A stretch of 10,080 nucleotides of DNA, from positions 1 to 10,080 of the forward strand of contig CALJKZ010000038.1 in the NCBI GenBank assembly GCA_937983085.1, in the 5' to 3' direction. Shown here piece after piece: positions 6,432 to 10,080 of this stretch. Position 1 is the first letter of the stretch; every line of letters starts with the position of its first letter. Under the pieces are notes generated by a model. That model was given only the letters and a program-made list of their open reading frames with translations, was not told where the DNA came from and did not search any database. The stretch comes from an uncultured Gemmatimonadales bacterium (GTDB lineage Bacteria > Gemmatimonadota > Gemmatimonadetes > Longimicrobiales > Gaopeijiaceae). The translations under genes and the position numbers were made by a program.

Positions 6432-7064
6432 TTAGTTCGCCGGGTGGGCGTGGAACTTCACCCGGGCGTTCTCCCACTCCATGATCACGTCGCCCATGGC
6501 CTCGGCCGTGGGCTCGAAGGAGAACTGTAGCATCTCGACGCCGTCCTCGGTGGTCTCGGGCTCGACGGTGAAGGAGCCGACGTCCGCGGACCGGACCGAC
6601 TCGTCGATGGGGATGCCCCACCGCTCGTGGGTCGAGTTCAGGACGATCGTCCACTCGCTCTCGCCGGGGACGGCGTAGATGGAGTAGCTCCCGGGCTCCA
6701 GGTTCACGCCCTGGATGATGGCCGGGCCGGAGAGGTGGAGCGTGGTGGGCTCGTTGGCCCCCATCCGCCACGGCTCACCGTACGGTACCAGTCCGCCCAT
6801 GATGTCGCGCCCGCGGGCCGACGGAGCGCCGTAGCACAGCAGGGCGTCATGACCGCCCACGCTGAACTCGATGCTCTGGAGGGGGCTGGGACGCTCCTGC
6901 GCCTCGGCCATGGTGACCGTGGCATAGCAGGAGAGCTCGGAGGTCGGCGCGGCGGCCGTCTCCCCCGTGTCGCCCATGTCGGCCGACTCCTGCTCTCCAC
7001 CGCCGCACGCGGCCAGGAAGAGTCCACCAAAAAACAAAACGGAATAAGTGTTCGAACGACGCAT
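6432..7064 (-). CDS. DUF2911 family lipoprotein
   Basis: This is a 210-residue predicted lipoprotein. The start at 7064 is fixed by GAGGAG at 7070-7075, five bases upstream; an in-frame ATG at 7103 would precede the signal peptide by 13 extra residues. Residues 1-20 are a lipoprotein signal (MRRS, hydrophobic core, lipobox LAAC with Cys20), followed by GGG and an acidic, low-complexity linker to about residue 42. The rest matches DUF2911: SPLQSIEF, the core YGAPSARGRDIMGGLVPYG, then WRMGANEPTTLHL, LEPGSYSIYAVPG, and W-IVLN, with a closing ME-WENARVKF. The biochemical role of DUF2911 is not established. It is presumably anchored in the envelope; the residue after Cys is Gly, not Asp, so outer-membrane sorting is plausible if the host uses the +2 rule. 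It lies 83 bases downstream of the PP2C gene and may have its own promoter. Confidence 0.9.
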   Translation of the reverse strand: MRRSNTYSVLFFGGLFLAACGGGEQESADMGDTGETAAAPTSELSCYATVTMAEAQERPSPLQSIEFSVGGHDALLCYGAPSARGRDIMGGLVPYGEPWRMGANEPTTLHLSGPAIIQGVNLEPGSYSIYAVPGESEWTIVLNSTHERWGIPIDESVRSADVGSFTVEPETTEDGVEMLQFSFEPTAEAMGDVIMEWENARVKFHAHPAN

Positions 7065-7069
7065 GCTGT

Positions 7070-7075
7070 CTCCTC
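7070..7075 (-). promoter_or_regulatory. Ribosome binding site that decides the DUF2911 lipoprotein start
   Basis: GAGGAG on the minus strand, five bases before the ATG at 7064. It supports that start over the in-frame upstream ATG at 7103, which has no comparable site. Confidence 0.75.
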
Positions 7076-7147
7076 GAGTGCTGCTGATCGTCATCCTACG
7101 CAAGCCCGTAAGCTATCGACGGGTTCCCTGCGGGTCGAGACGTGGGG

Positions 7148-8170
7148 CTAGAGCGCACCCATGAGGAGCCATGCGACGAGGGCCAGCGCGACGGCCACGC
7201 CCACGGCCACAACGCCCGTGGGAAGCCCGGTCTCGGCGTTCGCGGCCACGGGGGTTTCCCGACTGGGCGGAACCTCCACCGCTGGGATGGACGGCTCCGT
7301 ATCGGCGTCGGCGGCGGATGCGCCGCCTGCGGGCACGGGGTCTCCGGGGGTGCCATCCGAAGCCGCATGGTCCGTCTGCCCGAACACCGGACCCGGGTCG
7401 TCGGCGTGGTCGGACGGGTCGAAGTCGATGCTCTGGGTGGACTGACCCTGGACCCGCGGCACCTCCCCGTACTCGGCGATGGCGACGGTGATGTTGTCGT
7501 CAGAACCGTTCTCGAGGGCCGACGAGACCAGCGTCTGCGCGGCCCCCCGCGGACTTCCCGACTCGACGTAGATCCGCCGGAGCTCACCGTCGTCCAGCGT
7601 CTTGTAGAGGCCGTCGGAGCAGAGCACCAGGGCGGTGTCGGGCTCCACGGGGAAGGGGCCGAAGACGTCCACCTCGACGTCCGCCGAGGTCCCGATGGAT
7701 CGGGTCAGGGCATCCCGGTACGGCGTGTTCATCGCCTCGGCCTCGGACTGCCCCCGCTTCATGGCCTCGGCCACGAAGGAGTGGTCTTCGGTGACCTGGC
7801 GTATGCCGGCGTCGCTGATGAGGTAGCCCCGGCTGTCTCCGACGTTGGCGATCATGTACTCGCCGTCGTCGATGAGGGCAGCCGTCAGCGTGGTGCCCAT
7901 GCCGTGCTTGCCGGGATCCTTCGCCTTGTCGTGGACCTCGCGGTTCGCCATCTCCACGGCCTTGTCGATGCCGATGCCGTCCTCGAGGGCCGCGACCAGG
8001 GTCTCGAGTGCGAGGGCGCTCGCTACCTCTCCGGCGGCGTGCCCGCCCATGCCGTCGGCCACGGCGACGAGGACCCGTCCGTCGGAGAGATGCTGCACCA
8101 GCACCGAGTCCTCCTGGTACGGACGCTCTCCTGCGATGGACTCGCTGGCCAGGCGGGGCTCTTCGGTCAC
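7148..8170 (-). CDS. PP2C-family Ser/Thr protein phosphatase with C-terminal membrane anchor
   Basis: This is a 340-residue metal-dependent (PPM/PP2C) phosphatase that removes phosphate from Ser/Thr. The start codon is GTG, four bases after the FHA gene's stop and without a clear Shine-Dalgarno, so translation is probably coupled. The catalytic domain spans about 1-235. Motifs are Arg16 and QED (19-21, replacing the usual NED), DGMGGH (39-44) with a metal-binding Asp, MGTTL (91-95), GDSR (111-114), CSDGL (184-188) and SDDNIT (223-228), so all core metal ligands are present. Residues 240-316 are an acidic, Pro/Ala-rich linker, and 318-338 are one hydrophobic helix close to the C-terminus. The catalytic domain is therefore expected on the cytoplasmic face of the membrane. 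With the FHA protein and the upstream kinase it forms a phospho-signalling cassette; it likely reverses that kinase (inference), as PstP does for PknB. Confidence 0.95.
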   Translation of the reverse strand: MTEEPRLASESIAGERPYQEDSVLVQHLSDGRVLVAVADGMGGHAAGEVASALALETLVAALEDGIGIDKAVEMANREVHDKAKDPGKHGMGTTLTAALIDDGEYMIANVGDSRGYLISDAGIRQVTEDHSFVAEAMKRGQSEAEAMNTPYRDALTRSIGTSADVEVDVFGPFPVEPDTALVLCSDGLYKTLDDGELRRIYVESGSPRGAAQTLVSSALENGSDDNITVAIAEYGEVPRVQGQSTQSIDFDPSDHADDPGPVFGQTDHAASDGTPGDPVPAGGASAADADTEPSIPAVEVPPSRETPVAANAETGLPTGVVAVGVAVALALVAWLLMGAL

Positions 8171-8174
8171 GCGA

Positions 8175-8900
8175 CTACGCCACGTCGTCCATGAACGTGA
8201 TGGTCAGGCCGCCCGCTTCGACGATGTCGCCGTTCCGGAGCGTGGCCCGTTTGGTGCCCCGCCCCTTTACCGTCATGGAGCCGAACATGGCCAGATACCG
8301 GACCTCGCACTTGCCGTCGACGGTGATGAGGAGGACGTGGTGCTTCGGACCTCTCGGGACCTGGATGTCACACAGCTCGTCGGTCCCGACGAGAACAGCC
8401 GGCTGATCCGAGAGGTAGTGGGTTCCCCGCTCGCCTCCCGACTCCCAGATGAAGTGCTTCCGCTTCTTCCGGTCGGCGTCCTTAAGGAGCTCCTTCACCT
8501 CGTGGGGATTGATGTGCATGGTCCCCTCCACCGGCGCCATGGGCCGCCGCGTCGGGGCCGGCTTGTCGGCCATTGGTGATGGCTTGGCCACGGGCACTTC
8601 GCCTTCGCCCAGCGCCTTGCCGAACACGATGGAGAACTTGCCGAAGCCGATCTCGTCACCCAGGCCGATGGATTGGGCTCCGGTGATCTTTTGGCCCTGG
8701 AAGTAGGTGCCGTTGGACGAGCCCAGATCCTCCACGACCCAACCCGACTCGTCGAGACGGATCTCGGCATGCCGACGGGAGACGGAGGGGTTGTCGATGA
8801 GGACGTCCGCGCCCTCGTCACGCCCCACGATGATGGACGCCTGCTTGAAGTCGTACGCCTGCATCACACGGCGGCCGAGAAGGAGCGTCAGCTTCGGCAT
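8175..8900 (-). CDS. FHA-domain phosphopeptide-binding protein with a degenerate second FHA-like domain
   Basis: This is a 241-residue cytosolic protein. The start at 8900 is supported by GAGGA at 8907-8911, six bases upstream; the in-frame ATG at 8942 lacks family sequence. The first FHA domain (about 1-95) has the canonical phosphothreonine-binding residues: GR (26-27), S41-R-R-H44 and N63-G64 within DLGSSNGTYF. Residues 97-145 are a Pro-rich linker with EGTMHI (Thr127), a conceivable phosphorylation site. Residues 148-241 look like a second FHA fold (VGTDELCDIQVPRGPKHH, then LRNGDIVEAGGLTITF) in which the GR and SxxH positions are not conserved, so it probably does not bind phosphothreonine. 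The gene sits between a Ser/Thr kinase and a PP2C phosphatase on the same strand, so it likely reads or scaffolds phosphorylation by that kinase. Confidence 0.93.
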   Translation of the reverse strand: MPKLTLLLGRRVMQAYDFKQASIIVGRDEGADVLIDNPSVSRRHAEIRLDESGWVVEDLGSSNGTYFQGQKITGAQSIGLGDEIGFGKFSIVFGKALGEGEVPVAKPSPMADKPAPTRRPMAPVEGTMHINPHEVKELLKDADRKKRKHFIWESGGERGTHYLSDQPAVLVGTDELCDIQVPRGPKHHVLLITVDGKCEVRYLAMFGSMTVKGRGTKRATLRNGDIVEAGGLTITFMDDVA

Positions 8901-8966
8901 CGTTGGTCCTCGCTTCCTGTCCAGCGGATGAGTGCGCGGCACAGCCCGCGATCAGTCGATTTCCCC

Positions 8967-8995
8967 ATAATGCCCCTCCGCGGGAGCAGGGTCCA
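8967..8995 (-). promoter_or_regulatory. Candidate promoter for the FHA-PP2C genes
   Basis: On the minus strand, TGGACC (8990-8995) matches four of six -35 bases and, after exactly 17 bases, CATTAT (8967-8972) matches four of six -10 bases. Transcription would start about 60 bases before the FHA start codon. It lies in the 124-base gap after the kinase gene, so FHA-PP2C may have a promoter of its own in addition to read-through from the kinase. Confidence 0.35.
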
Positions 8996-9024
8996 GCTTG
9001 CTGTGGATGGGCCCCCGGGCAGGA

Positions 9025-10080
9025 TCAGAGTGTCTCCGACACGGCTACGCACCTCGGCTGATCGGGCACGAGGTCGAGACATTGCTCGACCAGGTCACGG
9101 GCCTGCTCCTGGTTTCCTTCGGCGAGAGCGGCGTCGGCGTCCCAGGCCATCCGCTCACCGACCTTGAAGAGAAGGGAGGACGCCTCTGCGCTGCCCGGTG
9201 AGAGTTCGGCGAGTCGAAGGGCGTAGCTGCGTACGTCACCGCCGTCGAGGCCGTAGTACCGATTCCGCTCCTGGGCCTGCACGGCCATGTCGGTGAGGCG
9301 GCGGATCTCCCACGAAGCGTCGACGTCGACGCCTCGCGACCGAAGCGCGCTCGCGACGTTGGCCACGTCGCCCTCGGGGACGCTCACGTAGAAGGGCATG
9401 CGAACGTCGGAGAGGGCGTCGACGGGCACGATCTGGAGGCCTCCTTCGAGCCCCCCTTCGGTGAGGTACACCTGGGAGACGAGCCCCTGGTCGACCCGCG
9501 CCAGCAGCGCGTCGCCGTCGAGGGTGCGCCCCCAGGGCTGGGCGTACCCCACGGCTCCGGCCCCCAACAGGAGGACGATGGCCGCCACGAGGCGACCTTT
9601 GCCGGACTTCTTGCGCGCAGGGGCCGTCGGACGGCTCGGCGTCGGCGTTCTTCGAACGGCGGCGAGCTCCACGTCCTGGATGGCGCCGGCGGCGAGGGTG
9701 ACCTCCGTCTCGGACGGCTCGTACCGCGGATCGCGGATCGCGACGGCGTACGTTCCGGCGGGGATCCCCGCAGCCGAGCACGGAGTGGGCCCTTCGGCCA
9801 CCACGTTACGTCCGTCGCGGACCTCGACGCGGACACCGGGCTCCGCCGTGGCCACATGGAGCGTGCCGCTCGAGGCGTCGGCCACGCCGCTAGCCACAGA
9901 CTTCAGGGCGTCTCGTAGCTCCCTGGCCGACTGGAAGCGCTGCGCGGGGTCGCGACGCAGCAGCTTCATGACCACGTTGACCATGGCGGGCGGGATGCTC
10001 GTCCCGCTCTCGCTCATGGGGCGGACCTCGGCGCGATCCGTGGCCACCATGAGCTCGTAGATCTGGTGCGTGGGCTCGTG
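9025..10080 (-). CDS. Membrane Ser/Thr protein kinase, C-terminal part with PEGA-like and TPR-like segments (partial)
   Basis: The reading frame is open through the window edge at 10080, so the start and most of the kinase domain lie outside; 351 residues are visible. The numbering that follows is from the edge. Residues 1-60 are the end of a Hanks-type kinase C-lobe: HQIYELMVA, then VVMKLLRRDPAQRFQSARELRDAL (invariant Arg48 in the DPAQRF motif). Residues 72-141 resemble a PEGA domain (GTLHVATAEPGVRVEVRDG, GIPAGTYAVAI). RKKSGKGR (156-163) then leads into one membrane helix (164-180), consistent with the kinase being cytoplasmic. Residues 181-351 would be periplasmic, ending in helical, TPR-like repeats (about 283-345). 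The kinase phosphorylates Ser/Thr on partner proteins; the FHA protein and PP2C phosphatase downstream are its likely partners. The ATG at 10050 is internal to the kinase domain and is not the true start. Confidence 0.92.
   Translation of the reverse strand, partial: HEPTHQIYELMVATDRAEVRPMSESGTSIPPAMVNVVMKLLRRDPAQRFQSARELRDALKSVASGVADASSGTLHVATAEPGVRVEVRDGRNVVAEGPTPCSAAGIPAGTYAVAIRDPRYEPSETEVTLAAGAIQDVELAAVRRTPTPSRPTAPARKKSGKGRLVAAIVLLLGAGAVGYAQPWGRTLDGDALLARVDQGLVSQVYLTEGGLEGGLQIVPVDALSDVRMPFYVSVPEGDVANVASALRSRGVDVDASWEIRRLTDMAVQAQERNRYYGLDGGDVRSYALRLAELSPGSAEASSLLFKVGERMAWDADAALAEGNQEQARDLVEQCLDLVPDQPRCVAVSETL

Noticed and set aside
7105..7123. CCCGT…ACGGG stem after the PP2C gene as a terminator
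   Set aside because: Only five base pairs with a nine-base loop and no T-run, too weak to call.
7142..8194. A 350-codon plus-strand frame opposite the PP2C gene
   Set aside because: The protein is low-complexity and Gly/Val/His-rich, without motifs, while the opposite strand holds every PP2C catalytic motif.
9030..9042. GTGTC-TCC-GACAC hairpin at the end of the kinase gene as a terminator
   Set aside because: The stem is only five pairs, lies within the coding end of the gene and has no T-run.

Overview
This is a compact, high-GC bacterial chromosomal stretch with ordinary housekeeping and signalling genes. No tRNA, rRNA, insertion sequence, phage gene or CRISPR array is visible. The best guess for the host is a Gemmatimonadota-like or other Gram-negative, GC-rich, signalling-heavy lineage. 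The clues are two signal peptides ending in Gln next to the predicted cleavage site (…RGQ|D and …EAQ|D), a periplasmic caspase-like protein, a DUF2911 lipoprotein and an FHA/PP2C/Ser-Thr kinase cluster. This placement is an inference; no marker gene settles it.

Layout. (A) 81-2533, plus strand: a translationally coupled pair (ATGA overlap). The first gene encodes an exported CsgG/FlgO-like protein with one C-terminal TPR. The second encodes an exported caspase-family (C14/metacaspase-like) peptidase with an intact His/Cys dyad and an EF-hand-type loop. (B) 2580-4190, minus strand: prfC, peptide chain release factor 3, convergent with the caspase gene. (C) 4191-4378: a divergent intergenic region with a 13-base dyad and candidate promoters on both strands. 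(D) 4379-6331, plus strand: a 650-residue protein with an N-terminal cyclic-nucleotide-binding domain, a long unassigned middle and a C-terminal domain resembling nucleoside phosphorylases/nucleosidases. This is the most unusual gene in the window. (E) 6370-6401: a strong GC-rich hairpin between convergent genes, probably a bidirectional terminator. (F) 6432-7064, minus strand: a DUF2911 lipoprotein. (G) 7148-10080, minus strand: a phospho-signalling cluster made of the 3' end of a Ser/Thr kinase with PEGA-like and transmembrane segments, an FHA protein with a degenerate second FHA-like domain, and a PP2C phosphatase with a C-terminal membrane anchor.

How the genes fit together. The kinase, FHA reader and PP2C eraser form a coherent reversible Ser/Thr-phosphorylation module at the inner membrane. 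The CsgG-like and caspase-like proteins should both be exported and, given their coupling, probably act together in the envelope. The cyclic-nucleotide-binding/nucleosidase-like protein suggests a nucleotide-controlled enzyme or sensor. Its link to the neighbouring genes is not shown by the sequence, because its nearest neighbours are divergent or convergent.
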